Assembly (NCBI GenBank): GCA_963768415.1
Contig: CAVYHX010000033.1
Span: 1-64,000 of the forward strand
Reading direction: 5' to 3'
Length of the DNA: 64,000 nt
Origin: CAVYHX01 sp963768415
GTDB lineage: Bacteria; Pseudomonadota; Gammaproteobacteria; UBA9214
Positions 47,322 through 55,673 of the stretch are shown here, piece by piece. A model generated the notes under the pieces. The model worked only from the letters and a program-made list of their open reading frames with translations, had not been told where the DNA came from and did no database searches. Both the position numbers and the translations under genes were made by a program. Positions within the stretch are counted from its first letter, which is position 1. Every line of letters starts with the position of its first letter.

Positions 47322-48041
47322 TCAGGTTTTTTCAGTTTGACTATTGCTGACAGGCCCCGGGTCCGGCGAAATATCATCAAGGCGGGTCTTGAGTGTTGCC
47401 ACCTCGGCGCGTAACTGGTTGACCATCTGCTCAAGCTGCTCGATGCGCCCGGATTCCGTGCCCGGCCCGGCTGGCACCGCAGGTGCAGGTGCAGCAGCCT
47501 CGTGCACTTCTATCTCGCCGCCAAACAGGTGTGCATATCGGGCCTCACGTTTTCCCGGTTCGCGCTGGAGCTTCGCCACGAAGGGTCCATCATCGCGCAT
47601 CATGAGGTGATCGAGTGTCGATTCGACCTCGTGGATATCCTGAAATTTACACAGGCGTTCGGTGCGGGTACGCAGTTCACCCGGTGTCTGGGGGCCGCGG
47701 AGCAACAAGACGCACACAATACCCAGTTCATGCTCGGAAAACTTCAGGGACCCGAACTCGGTATTACAGAAACGGTGCTGAAACTTGGTGACGCGACTGC
47801 CGAATCCGCTCTTCTCGTTGACATAGCGCTTCTTTGTCAGGGCGTCGATGATGTCACGCACTGTGGCTTCGTCGAGTTCCAGCATCGGGTCGCGGCTGCT
47901 CTTCTGGTTGCAGGCATTGGTAAGTGCATTGAGCGAAAGCGGGTAGTGTTCGGGTGTAGTGCGCTGCTTTTCAAGCAGACAGCCGATCACGCGTGCTTCA
48001 TAGGGTGTCAAGCGAATGTCCACTAACGACCTCCATACCAA
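47322..48041 (-). CDS. yceH: YceH family protein (DUF480)
   Basis: 239 residues: DIRLTPYEARVIGCLLEKQR, YPLSLNALTNACNQKSSRDP and RGPQTPGELRTR are diagnostic of YceH, a tandem winged-helix protein of unknown function. The C-terminal quarter is a coiled coil (RIEQLEQMVNQLRAEVATLK). A GTG at 48023 is an alternative start. Confidence 0.9.
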   Translation of the reverse strand: MVWRSLVDIRLTPYEARVIGCLLEKQRTTPEHYPLSLNALTNACNQKSSRDPMLELDEATVRDIIDALTKKRYVNEKSGFGSRVTKFQHRFCNTEFGSLKFSEHELGIVCVLLLRGPQTPGELRTRTERLCKFQDIHEVESTLDHLMMRDDGPFVAKLQREPGKREARYAHLFGGEIEVHEAAAPAPAVPAGPGTESGRIEQLEQMVNQLRAEVATLKTRLDDISPDPGPVSNSQTEKT

Positions 48042-48140
48042 TTGGTCCGGTCAATATAACACCATGCTGAATGCAGTATGACAGCGAAGGCACGAGTCAG
48101 GTCGAAACCGGCCGGCTGCATACTGTCACTTGTCACAGTT

Positions 48141-48413
48141 TCAACGGTCCGAGTGACCCAGGTCCTTGTCCGGTGCAATCCGGTCGCGAATCAGCTGCTT
48201 CAACTCTTTCGCCTCCGGGTAACGGCCCTGCTGCTTTTTCGACCAGATCAGCTCTCCGTCCAGCCGCACCTCGAAGATTCCGCCCCCAGCCGGCACCAGG
48301 GCTACTTCCCCGAGGTCGGTGTCGAACGTCATCAGTAACTCCTGCGCCATCCAACTGGCGCGCAGGATAAAGCGGCATTGTGAACAATAGGTGATTTCGA
48401 CACGTGGTTTCAT
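48141..48413 (-). CDS. SelT/SelW/SelH (Rdx) family protein
   Basis: 90 residues with the N-terminal ITYCSQCRFILRASWMAQELL signature. The CxxC here is CSQC, cysteine-containing rather than CxxU. GGGIFEVRLDGELIWSKKQQG matches the family middle and end. A small thioredoxin-fold redox protein. Confidence 0.9.
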   Translation of the reverse strand: MKPRVEITYCSQCRFILRASWMAQELLMTFDTDLGEVALVPAGGGIFEVRLDGELIWSKKQQGRYPEAKELKQLIRDRIAPDKDLGHSDR

Positions 48414-48517
48414 TGTGTATCCATGATGCGAGTACTATTTTAACCACATAGTAGAAAGAACCGCGCACCGGGTAAAGCAGCAGCACGTGAGGATAAAAAT
48501 AGCTCGCCACCGCGACG

Positions 48518-49423
48518 CTACTCTATATTCAGTGCAGAACCATCACAACGCACCTGTGCGGACCGCCGAAATAAAGTGACCGCATTCCTGCAGCCGATAC
48601 CGCGGGCGATATCCGCCGGGAGTTGCCCGAGCCAGTCGCGGTGAAAGCGCCAGAATCGCCCCAGTTCCTGCCAGCCGGTATCTGCCGTATCCCAGCTATC
48701 CAGCTGCTCAACCGGCCACACCGGGTCGGATCCGAGCATAAAGCGGTCCGGATACTGCAGCAGCAAGGCACGCCATTCCGGCAACAACTGGCCATGCGCA
48801 GAGGTTATCGGATTGTCCACGAAGCGCCAGGGATCGCGTGCCGCGAGCCCCGCCCATACATTACCGCAGGCTCCGAACACCCGGGCAACCGCTTGCGGGG
48901 GCAGGATTGCTCCGGCATGCGCCCACACAATCCGGGTTGCGGGAAAACGCCGGCACAGATCCAGCATCACATCCGGCCGGGAATACTCGGTATGTATCAA
49001 CACCGGCACATCGAATTCATGTGCCAGGTCCATCAGTGCCGGCAGCACCCGCGCCGTATCCAGGCGCGGTGCGAAACCACCAATCAGATGCAACTCGCCG
49101 ATGCCATGATAGTGGCCCGATGCCAGTGCGGCACGCGCGCGCACCACTACACCTTCGTCGTATGCCCAGCGATGCCAGTCGCCACCGGTTTGATAGGGAC
49201 TGAATATCGGCACGATTTTCCCGGGTGCCAGGCGTGCCAGTTCCAGCGCCAGTTCTGCCGGCGTGCCGATGACCACGCCCATGATGATATGTTCCCGCGC
49301 CAGCAGCTCAACTGCAGCCGCTGCCGACGTCACATCCTGCTGGCTCCATTTGTAGTGCAGGTGCATGTCAGCCACCGGCATTTGTGCCCGCAACCCGGCC
49401 GGCAAACAGGCAAGCAACAACAA
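48518..49423 (-). CDS. amidohydrolase-2 family protein, start altered by a REP array
   Basis: About 300 residues: a signal-like leucine run ending LPAGLRAQ, then VADMHLHYKW (first metal motif), HGIGELHLIGGF, VLIHTEYSRPD, VWAHAGAI and MLGSDPVWP, the TIM-barrel amidohydrolase pattern. The start is uncertain. The ORF is open through four REP units to 49792, overlapping the upstream gene; that extension is not real. TTG at 49423 or ATG at 49382 are candidates, neither with a convincing ribosome-binding site. Confidence 0.75.
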   Translation of the reverse strand: MLLLACLPAGLRAQMPVADMHLHYKWSQQDVTSAAAAVELLAREHIIMGVVIGTPAELALELARLAPGKIVPIFSPYQTGGDWHRWAYDEGVVVRARAALASGHYHGIGELHLIGGFAPRLDTARVLPALMDLAHEFDVPVLIHTEYSRPDVMLDLCRRFPATRIVWAHAGAILPPQAVARVFGACGNVWAGLAARDPWRFVDNPITSAHGQLLPEWRALLLQYPDRFMLGSDPVWPVEQLDSWDTADTGWQELGRFWRFHRDWLGQLPADIARGIGCRNAVTLFRRSAQVRCDGSALNIE

Positions 49424-49432
49424 GAGCCCGCG

Positions 49433-49617
49433 TAGGGCGCAATAGCGCAGCGTATTGCGCCGAATGACTTCCAGCCCGCGTAGGGCGCAATAGCGCAGCG
49501 TATTGCGCCGAATGACTTCCAGCCCGCGTAGGGCGCAATAGCGTAGCGTATTGCGCCGAATGACTTCCAGCCCGCGTAGGGCGCAATAGCGTAGCGTATT
49601 GCGCCGAATGACTGCAC
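49433..49617. repeat. four tandem 48-bp REP-2 units upstream of the amidohydrolase
   Basis: Four copies of GTAGGGCGCAATAGCG(C/T)AGCG.. with the GGCGCAATA / TATTGCGCC stem and an identical 22-base linker GAATGACTTCCAGCCC..., period 48. Because 48 is a multiple of three, the array stays open in one frame, giving a 16-residue reading VIRRNTLRYCALRGLE. It fills the gap between the muramidase-like gene and the amidohydrolase. Confidence 0.9.
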
Positions 49618-49622
49618 GCCAA

Positions 49623-51392
49623 TCAGCCCGGAGCCCTGTCCTCGTAGCGGGAGGTATTGAATTTGCGGCTGAACAGTTCATAGATCTCGGCCACCGTGCG
49701 CGGTTTGCTCTGCCGTGTATGGAAAATACCCAGGTTGCGCTTTGCTGCCCCGGGGAATATATCATGGGCAACCTTGTCGGGATCCTCGGCAAGGGTCTTC
49801 AGGAACGAAAGTGCCCCCGATGAACCGAAGAAATGAGTCAGATAGAGATCGGTACGACCGGGAACACGCCCCAGCCTGCGCAACAGTCTTTTCGTATTTC
49901 GCTTGACGTGTTCCGCGGCCAGCAGTGCAGCGATCCTCGGATTGAAACGCAGATCGAGGACATGTTGACGCACTGCAGCATCACGAATAACAGGGCGCGT
50001 CTTACCGTTGCGGGTGACGATATGCTCCACCTGGGCTGCATAGTTTCCGATACCATACTTGTCGCCATGATTACGGACGGCATCGAGCCAGGTTTCTTTT
50101 CTGAACTGGTATAACCCGGCAGCTGATGAAGTTGCGGCCATGGATGCCGGATCAAAGGAACTCTCGGTTGCGGCGAGCTCCATCAAGAAAGAAAAGTCCA
50201 CTCCGGTGCGCAGGGTGCTCAATCGAATGGCCGCCAGCACACCACTGTCGATACTGAACTTCCGCGCATCTTCCCTGGCGCGGGTCGCGAAGTGTTTAAG
50301 CACAGAACCCAGTTGCTGACCGGACGATGCATCCCCGGGATCCGCCACGGGAAGAAACAACAGCTCGAATTCCTCCAGTGCCTGACGGGTCTGCACACCC
50401 TTAAACCCGTCGGCCCGCGTCTGGCCCAGGTCGAAACCGAGGGCCAGCAAATCATGCTGCTGGTCTTTCAAATCCGGATCGAACTCGGGCTTTCCAGCCG
50501 CACTGACCGGCGTTGACACCTCCATCAGCAACGGCGGACCCCGGCGGTCATGGGACATGCGCTGTTCGGGCTTGCGTACCGGTTTGTCTACCGTTGCTTC
50601 CGGATCCGAAGCGGGCGCGGCCGGCCCGGGTGCGTCCTGCCTGCCCTTATGACCGGCCGGCGCCGTATCGGGGTCGATGGCTTGCGTGGTCTTCCGCTCG
50701 AGTATGGCGGCGAGCCTGACCAGCAGATCCTGCTGGTTGTTGAAGTGACGCTCCATGGATAGTTGCATCTCCCGAATACCCTGCGCGACATCTGTTTGCT
50801 CCCGCTGTCTGCCCCCGGAATCGTGTATCGTGACAATAACCAGCAGCGCGCTCAACAGAAAGAGCAGACCTGCAATCGCCGCTAATGACAACACCGGCTG
50901 CCGTGTTCGGGTCGACTCTTCCTGCGAGGATTCCAGCAGCTGTTTACCGAATTCATTGAATGACGTTGCCTGTACTGAAAGGCGCGCATTGAGATTACGC
51001 TGTTCTGCCTGCAAGCGGTTGAGCGCTTCCCCGGTTATATGCTGGCTGGATTCATACAGCGTGCGCTCCGCTTCGAGTTTGCTCTCCAGCGACCTGAGCT
51101 GCTCTTCGGTGATCTCCTGGCGTCGGGATGCCGCTTCCAGTGAAGCCTCCAGCAACTCAACCTGCTCGCGAGCGGCGCTGCGCTCGGATTCAATGGCGGC
51201 CAACTGCCGTTGCAGCGTATCGATCTGATGGGCATCCCGGGTGCGAACCTGTGCGAATTCATCACGTGCACTTGCCAGCTCCGCCGCCACCGCCTGGTGC
51301 CCGGCCCGGACGTCGGCGAGCTCGCGTTCGAGCACAGTCGTCCGCGGGAAGGCATAGCGCTTCAGGGTGTGCAGGGTTTTTTGCCAGGACAT
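49623..51392 (-). CDS. lytic-transglycosylase-like protein with N-terminal coiled coil
   Basis: 589 residues. Residues 1-165 form a long coiled coil, 170-190 a transmembrane helix (LAAIAGLLFLLSALLVIV), then a Pro-rich linker. About 310-360 is a peptidoglycan-binding-like segment (QHDLLALGFDLG..GFKGVQTRQALEEF). About 400-520 is a transglycosylase-like domain with ELAATESSFDPASMAATSSA, where the Glu of TESSFDP is the likely catalytic acid, and GLYQFRKETWL. The predicted topology puts the coil in the cytoplasm and the enzyme in the periplasm. The link between a cytoplasmic coil and a wall enzyme suggests coordination with a cytoplasmic structure. Confidence 0.8.
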   Translation of the reverse strand: MSWQKTLHTLKRYAFPRTTVLERELADVRAGHQAVAAELASARDEFAQVRTRDAHQIDTLQRQLAAIESERSAAREQVELLEASLEAASRRQEITEEQLRSLESKLEAERTLYESSQHITGEALNRLQAEQRNLNARLSVQATSFNEFGKQLLESSQEESTRTRQPVLSLAAIAGLLFLLSALLVIVTIHDSGGRQREQTDVAQGIREMQLSMERHFNNQQDLLVRLAAILERKTTQAIDPDTAPAGHKGRQDAPGPAAPASDPEATVDKPVRKPEQRMSHDRRGPPLLMEVSTPVSAAGKPEFDPDLKDQQHDLLALGFDLGQTRADGFKGVQTRQALEEFELLFLPVADPGDASSGQQLGSVLKHFATRAREDARKFSIDSGVLAAIRLSTLRTGVDFSFLMELAATESSFDPASMAATSSAAGLYQFRKETWLDAVRNHGDKYGIGNYAAQVEHIVTRNGKTRPVIRDAAVRQHVLDLRFNPRIAALLAAEHVKRNTKRLLRRLGRVPGRTDLYLTHFFGSSGALSFLKTLAEDPDKVAHDIFPGAAKRNLGIFHTRQSKPRTVAEIYELFSRKFNTSRYEDRAPG

Positions 51393-51713
51393 ATTATTAA
51401 CAGGCAGCTTTATTATTGTTAACCGGTTGTCATCGTCACGTTAGCACATTCTGGCCAGGCTGAGAATCGCCCGGGCCGGTGCAGCGCCAGAATCGATTGC
51501 GCACCCGTAATCACAGGATAGCTGCGCATGTATGCAGGCGCGTATACAAGCGTGCGCAGTGGCACTGGAAACCGGCCGCTAAGGGTCTGAGGAGCAGGTA
51601 TTGCTTTCAATTACACGCATTTGACAAGCGTTAGCTCGCTGGCGTTAAATCCCTGTCGGATATCCGGTATTTGATATCCCGGTGCCTTATTACCTGACTA
51701 GGGGACTTCACCA
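51393..51713. other. gene-free interval between divergent genes
   Basis: Divides the minus-strand muramidase-like gene from the plus-strand small exported protein. It should contain both promoters. I see no repeat, RNA gene or ORF with support. Confidence 0.45.
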
Positions 51714-52166
51714 ATGCGGAAAACGTTAACCGTTCTATTCGGAATCTGTCTGGCAGCAAGCCTTGGACAGGCACAGGCCGGCGAATTTTCAGTAGAGGAA
51801 GCCGTGCCAATGGCTTATCTGTCGATCCCGATCGATGGCAAGAATAAAAAACAACAAGCGGTCAACTACGGCTTTGGCCTGGCGCGCGCTGAATATCAGC
51901 GTGAGAGCGGCTTTAATTTCCTCAACACCGGGAAATCCCATATCGTCGACTTCGCCTTCAGTGGTGCCAAAATGAATGCACTCAAATTCAACGGCGTCAA
52001 TACCTTGCAACAGACGCTCGTGCACAACGCCGACGGGACCACAGCCGCCGGCACCGCGGTCAACTGGAGCATCGTCGTCCCGGCAGTGGTCGGTGGTATC
52101 GTGATTGTTGCTGCCGGTGAATCCGATGACAACTCGAGTCCTCCGCAGCGTATGGAAGAGTTCTAG
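51714..52166 (+). CDS. small exported protein of unknown function
   Basis: 150 residues: signal peptide (MRKTLTVLFGICLAASLGQAQA), a beta-rich body (KQQAVNYGFGLARAEYQR, HIVDFAFSGAKMNALKFNG), and a hydrophobic helix (VNWSIVVPAVVGGIVIVAAG) before an acidic tail. The ATG at 51714 is preceded by AGGGGA. A strong terminator follows at 52,216. No family recognised. Confidence 0.7.
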   Translation: MRKTLTVLFGICLAASLGQAQAGEFSVEEAVPMAYLSIPIDGKNKKQQAVNYGFGLARAEYQRESGFNFLNTGKSHIVDFAFSGAKMNALKFNGVNTLQQTLVHNADGTTAAGTAVNWSIVVPAVVGGIVIVAAGESDDNSSPPQRMEEF

Positions 52167-52215
52167 TCGCCAGCCCTGCCTGGTAGCATCAGGTCGCTGG
52201 AGCTGCTGCCCGTCC

Positions 52216-52249
52216 GGAAAGGGGTCCATAAAGGACCCCTTTTTTTACG
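52216..52249 (+). terminator. Rho-independent terminator
   Basis: Stem AAAGGGGTCC / GGACCCCTTT around a four-base loop ATAA, followed by a T-run. It closes the small exported protein gene at 51714-52166. It also lies just beyond mtnC on the other strand. Confidence 0.9.
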
Positions 52250-52276
52250 CCGTTTTTTCCAGTTCACCTGCTACCG

Positions 52277-52987
52277 CTACCCGGCTCCCCGCTGTGCATC
52301 CGCCCCGAGGCACAGCCGGTCCACCGCATTGAAATCGCGCACCTGACGGTGTGCAGCTGCAGGGTCGAGGGCGCCGTCGCGCACCAGCCAGCAGGTTTGC
52401 ATACCGGAACACCGGGCCGCATCCAGCTCCCGGTCGATATCTGACAGGAACAGGATGTCGCCGGCGGGCAGCCCGATTTCCCCAGCGATATCTGTATACG
52501 AGGTCGCTTCCACCTTGGCGCCGATACGCGTATCGAAAAACCCGGAAAACAGCGGGGTGAGATCACCGTAGGCGGTCGCGGCGAACAGCAATTGCTGCGC
52601 CTTGACCGAGCCGGAAGAATACACGTACAGCCGGATACCCCGCGCCTGCCAGTCCACCAGCCGGTCCCGGGCATCCGCATAGATGTGTCCCTGGTAAGCG
52701 CCATTTCTGTACCCGGCTTCCCACACCATACCCTGCAGCGCCTTGAGTGGCGTGATTTTCCGGTCGGCATCGATCCAGGCAAGCAGTTGGGCAATGGACT
52801 CATCCAGGGTCAGCACCCTGCCCGTCTCTGCACTCACTGCTTCCAGCTGCTGTTTTACCAGCGGGTCTTCGCTGTGCCGGCGCAGGTATGCACCGATGTG
52901 CGCACGCGCATAGGGAAACAGGGTGTCTTTTACAAATGACAGTGATGTGGTGGTGCCTTCGATATCGGTGACAATCGCCCTGACCAT
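52277..52987 (-). CDS. mtnC: enolase-phosphatase E1, methionine salvage
   Basis: About 236 residues with HAD-type motifs: AIVTDIEGTTTSLSFVKDTL (the DIEGTT nucleophile region), YVYSSGSVKAQQLLF and LFLSDIDRELDAA. It converts 2,3-diketo-5-methylthiopentyl-1-phosphate to the acireductone. The ATG at 52987 overlaps the mtnD stop by one base (TGATG), giving the coupled order mtnB-mtnD-mtnC. Confidence 0.93.
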   Translation of the reverse strand: MVRAIVTDIEGTTTSLSFVKDTLFPYARAHIGAYLRRHSEDPLVKQQLEAVSAETGRVLTLDESIAQLLAWIDADRKITPLKALQGMVWEAGYRNGAYQGHIYADARDRLVDWQARGIRLYVYSSGSVKAQQLLFAATAYGDLTPLFSGFFDTRIGAKVEATSYTDIAGEIGLPAGDILFLSDIDRELDAARCSGMQTCWLVRDGALDPAAAHRQVRDFNAVDRLCLGADAQRGAG

Positions 52988-53544
52988 CAAAGGCCCGCCC
53001 GGTAAGTGTCGAAATCCGGGAAGCGGGCCGCGATATCGCTGCCGGTAAAATTACCGATCCAGCCATCTTCGCTGGTAAACAGGCGGATGCATTTGAATGC
53101 CGGTGCAGCACCCATATCGAACCAGTGCGTGGTGTGCGCCGGCACAGTAATCAGGTCGCCCCGTTCGCACAGGACCAGGTACACACGGTCGTCGACATGC
53201 AGGTAAAACAGGCCTTTACCATCGACAAAAAAACGGATTTCGAAATCGTCATGGGTATGCTCGGCAAGAAACTTGCCGCGTAACGCCTCCTTCTCCGGAT
53301 GATCCGGTGTTAGCGCCACGACGTCGACAGACTTGAAATTATAATGCCTGTTGAGTGCGTCGACATCGGCCCGGTATGCCGCCAGCACCTCATCCTGACC
53401 GGCCGCGGCATCCAGGGGCGCGCTTGCCTGCCAGCGCTCGAACTGCACACCGCACGCACCCAGCACCCGGGTGATTTCCGCCCCGTCAGTCAGTGTCTTG
53501 CCGATAGTGGTACCGTCTTCATTGTAGATACTCAGTGCACTCAT
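52987..53544 (-). CDS. mtnD: acireductone dioxygenase
   Basis: 185 residues, a cupin with the metal motif EHTHDDFEIRFFVDG and the fourth ligand in VPAHTTHWFDMG. Oxidises the acireductone made by MtnC to the methionine precursor (Fe form) or, with nickel, to methylthiopropionate and CO. Its start overlaps the mtnB stop by four bases (ATGA at 53541-53544). Confidence 0.95.
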   Translation of the reverse strand: MSALSIYNEDGTTIGKTLTDGAEITRVLGACGVQFERWQASAPLDAAAGQDEVLAAYRADVDALNRHYNFKSVDVVALTPDHPEKEALRGKFLAEHTHDDFEIRFFVDGKGLFYLHVDDRVYLVLCERGDLITVPAHTTHWFDMGAAPAFKCIRLFTSEDGWIGNFTGSDIAARFPDFDTYRAGL

Positions 53545-54149
53545 GAATGTATCCTTTTCTCCATCAATTCACATTCAAACAAAAACTCGAATGCCTCGAC
53601 ATGGCGCAATGTCTCCGCAATGGTCTCGCCCCAGGTATAAAAACCGTGACCGCGTATCAGAAATCCATGGGCATTTTCGAGGCCATCCAGGGCAGCATCC
53701 ACCCTGGCCGCGAGGCGTGTCATATCCTGGTCGTTATCCAGCACCGGCACACTTACCGTACATGCATGCGTATCAACCCCGGGGAAGGCCTTGAGCAGCT
53801 CATAGTCCTGCAGCAGCAGCGCATCTCCACACAGGCGTGACAGCACCGTCGCATGCGCCGAGTGCGGATGCAACACCATGTGCGCAGTCGGGTAACGCCG
53901 GTATATCACTACATGCAACAGGGTCTCCGCCGAGGGCCGGCGGCTGTCCAGCGAACGGCCCGCGGCATCCACCTCCATGATGTCATCCTGTGTCAGCCGG
54001 CCCTTGTGGGCCCCGGAAACCGTGATCGCCAGGTTCCCGTTCGCCAGGCGTGCGGAAAAATTCCCGCTGGTAGCCGGGACCATACCTTTCCCGTACAGCA
54101 GGCGTCCGGCGTCGATCAGTGACGCGGCCTGGCGGTGAAATTCACTCAT
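53541..54149 (-). CDS. mtnB: methylthioribulose-1-phosphate dehydratase
   Basis: 202 residues of the class II aldolase/epimerase fold: PATSGNFSARL, VSGAHKGRLTQDDIM, HPHSAHATVLSRL and a C-terminal IRGHGFYTWGETIAETL with the metal His. First gene of the mtnBDC operon. mtnA (isomerase) and mtnN are not in this window, so the pathway must be completed elsewhere. Confidence 0.93.
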   Translation of the reverse strand: MSEFHRQAASLIDAGRLLYGKGMVPATSGNFSARLANGNLAITVSGAHKGRLTQDDIMEVDAAGRSLDSRRPSAETLLHVVIYRRYPTAHMVLHPHSAHATVLSRLCGDALLLQDYELLKAFPGVDTHACTVSVPVLDNDQDMTRLAARVDAALDGLENAHGFLIRGHGFYTWGETIAETLRHVEAFEFLFECELMEKRIHS

Positions 54150-54373
54150 GGGCAGGGATAATAATAATGAGAATGATCCTGTTACGGTTTATGGCAAAGC
54201 GGACGGGGCCTGACCCGGCCTTCGGCAGCCTGGATTAAAGGTGCCTGATAATAACCCTGGCATGACCCGCTCACAACAGTCCAGCGTACTGCGATTCACA
54301 GACAGGAAATATTCCACATGACATGAGCTGGCCATGGGGATTAAATTCGCGGTGTTGGGCCGCAGCTGCGAGG

Positions 54374-55501
54374 TCAATAGCCGCGCTCGATATCTACCAC
54401 ATTCAGCATCCGCTCGCCGTTGATATAACGGCGCAGGTTCTCACGCACCACCAGCCAGAAACGCTCCATCTGTGCATCCGAACCGGCGCTGATGTGCGGG
54501 GTGATGACAATGTTCCGCGCAGCCCACAGGGGGTGTTCCGGGGGCAGAGGCTCCGGGTCCTGCACATCCAGGGCAGCGCCACCGAGGTGGCCCGCATTCA
54601 GGGCAGCAATGAGATCGGCCGTCACCACGCTCTTGCCGCGACCGACGTTGATGAAATAGGCAGCGGGCCGCATGGCACTGAAAAAAGCCGCATCGAAGAG
54701 CCCCGTCGTGGCCGGCGTGAGCGGTGTGGCATTGACCACTACATCGGCCTGCCGGGCAAGCTTGTGCAACTCATCGGGAAGCCCGACGTAATCCACGAAT
54801 TCCGGTCCGGTGCGCGCGGAATTACGCGTGGCGATCACGCGCATCCCGAGGGCGTGCGCGCGGCGCGCGATCTCGGTGCCGATACCGCCAAGCCCCACCA
54901 CCAGCAGCGTCCGTCCCTGCACCTCCCACATGGCGGACCGTTCGACCGCATCGCGGTCCCACCGGCGCTCGCGCTGCCGGTCGTGGAATACATGTAACTT
55001 GCGCGTCAGCATGTACATCAGGCCGATGGTGTGCTCGGCAATACCGGGGCCATAGATGCGTTGCATATTGGTCAGCAGAAATTCGCGCTCGTGGGCCAGT
55101 GGCGAGCTCATGCAGTTGTCCACGCCGGCTGAGTAATTGAGGATGTAGCGCAGCTCTCCACCCGCCTGCAGCACCTCGTGTGTGCAATAGCCAAGCAGCA
55201 CATCCGCACCCTCGAGCAGCCCGGCGACCCCGGCGCGCGAGCTGGCCACGATGAGCTCGGCATCACCCGTCACTTCCCTGAGCCACTCGAGCGCATCCGG
55301 CCGGGATTGCCGCTGGCGCTGATCCAGCAGCACGACAATCCGCCGGGGCTTGTGCCAGTAAGGCGCCTCACGAACAGGCCGGTCGCTTTCCCTCAGTTCC
55401 AGCGCCTGGATCAACGCAGTCGTCGCAGTGTCGGCACTTGCACCGGCAACGGCGCAACCAAGCAACAGCGCGGTCACCAGTACACTCATCACACGTATCA
55501 T
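54374..55501 (-). CDS. D-2-hydroxyacid dehydrogenase with an N-terminal signal sequence
   Basis: About 375 residues: a leader with a lipobox-like LLGC (MIRVMSVLVTALLLGCAVAG), then a D-2-hydroxyacid dehydrogenase: NAD-binding VVGLGGIGTEIARRA, ATPLTPATTGLFDA, INVGRGKSVVT, DVQDPEPLPPEHPLW and TPHISAG. The Arg-Glu-His catalytic set appears to be present. A leader is unusual for an NAD-dependent enzyme. The start at 55501 has GGAGGT six bases upstream; this site and start are part of an 18-bp direct duplication, so 55522 and 55501 both have a Shine-Dalgarno sequence. Confidence 0.8.
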   Translation of the reverse strand: MIRVMSVLVTALLLGCAVAGASADTATTALIQALELRESDRPVREAPYWHKPRRIVVLLDQRQRQSRPDALEWLREVTGDAELIVASSRAGVAGLLEGADVLLGYCTHEVLQAGGELRYILNYSAGVDNCMSSPLAHEREFLLTNMQRIYGPGIAEHTIGLMYMLTRKLHVFHDRQRERRWDRDAVERSAMWEVQGRTLLVVGLGGIGTEIARRAHALGMRVIATRNSARTGPEFVDYVGLPDELHKLARQADVVVNATPLTPATTGLFDAAFFSAMRPAAYFINVGRGKSVVTADLIAALNAGHLGGAALDVQDPEPLPPEHPLWAARNIVITPHISAGSDAQMERFWLVVRENLRRYINGERMLNVVDIERGY

Positions 55502-55673
55502 CACAGCACCTCCGCTCATCACAGCACCTCCGCCCGGGGATTCCCATCCCGCCCCGGCCAGATCAGGGAGCGTGGATAGAAATCAGCCTTCGGCAGGAAT
55601 TTCACCGGAAATTCATAAAAAATTCATCTTAGGGTAATAGCCCCCCCGGTTGCCAGCGTATACACTCCAGAGC

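Noticed and set aside
48518..49792. Amidohydrolase ORF with a 16-residue repeat N-terminus as a real protein repeat
   Set aside because: The repeats are REP-2 units, also found outside genes at 47 kb, and the upstream part overlaps the preceding gene. The open frame is a by-product of the 48-bp period.
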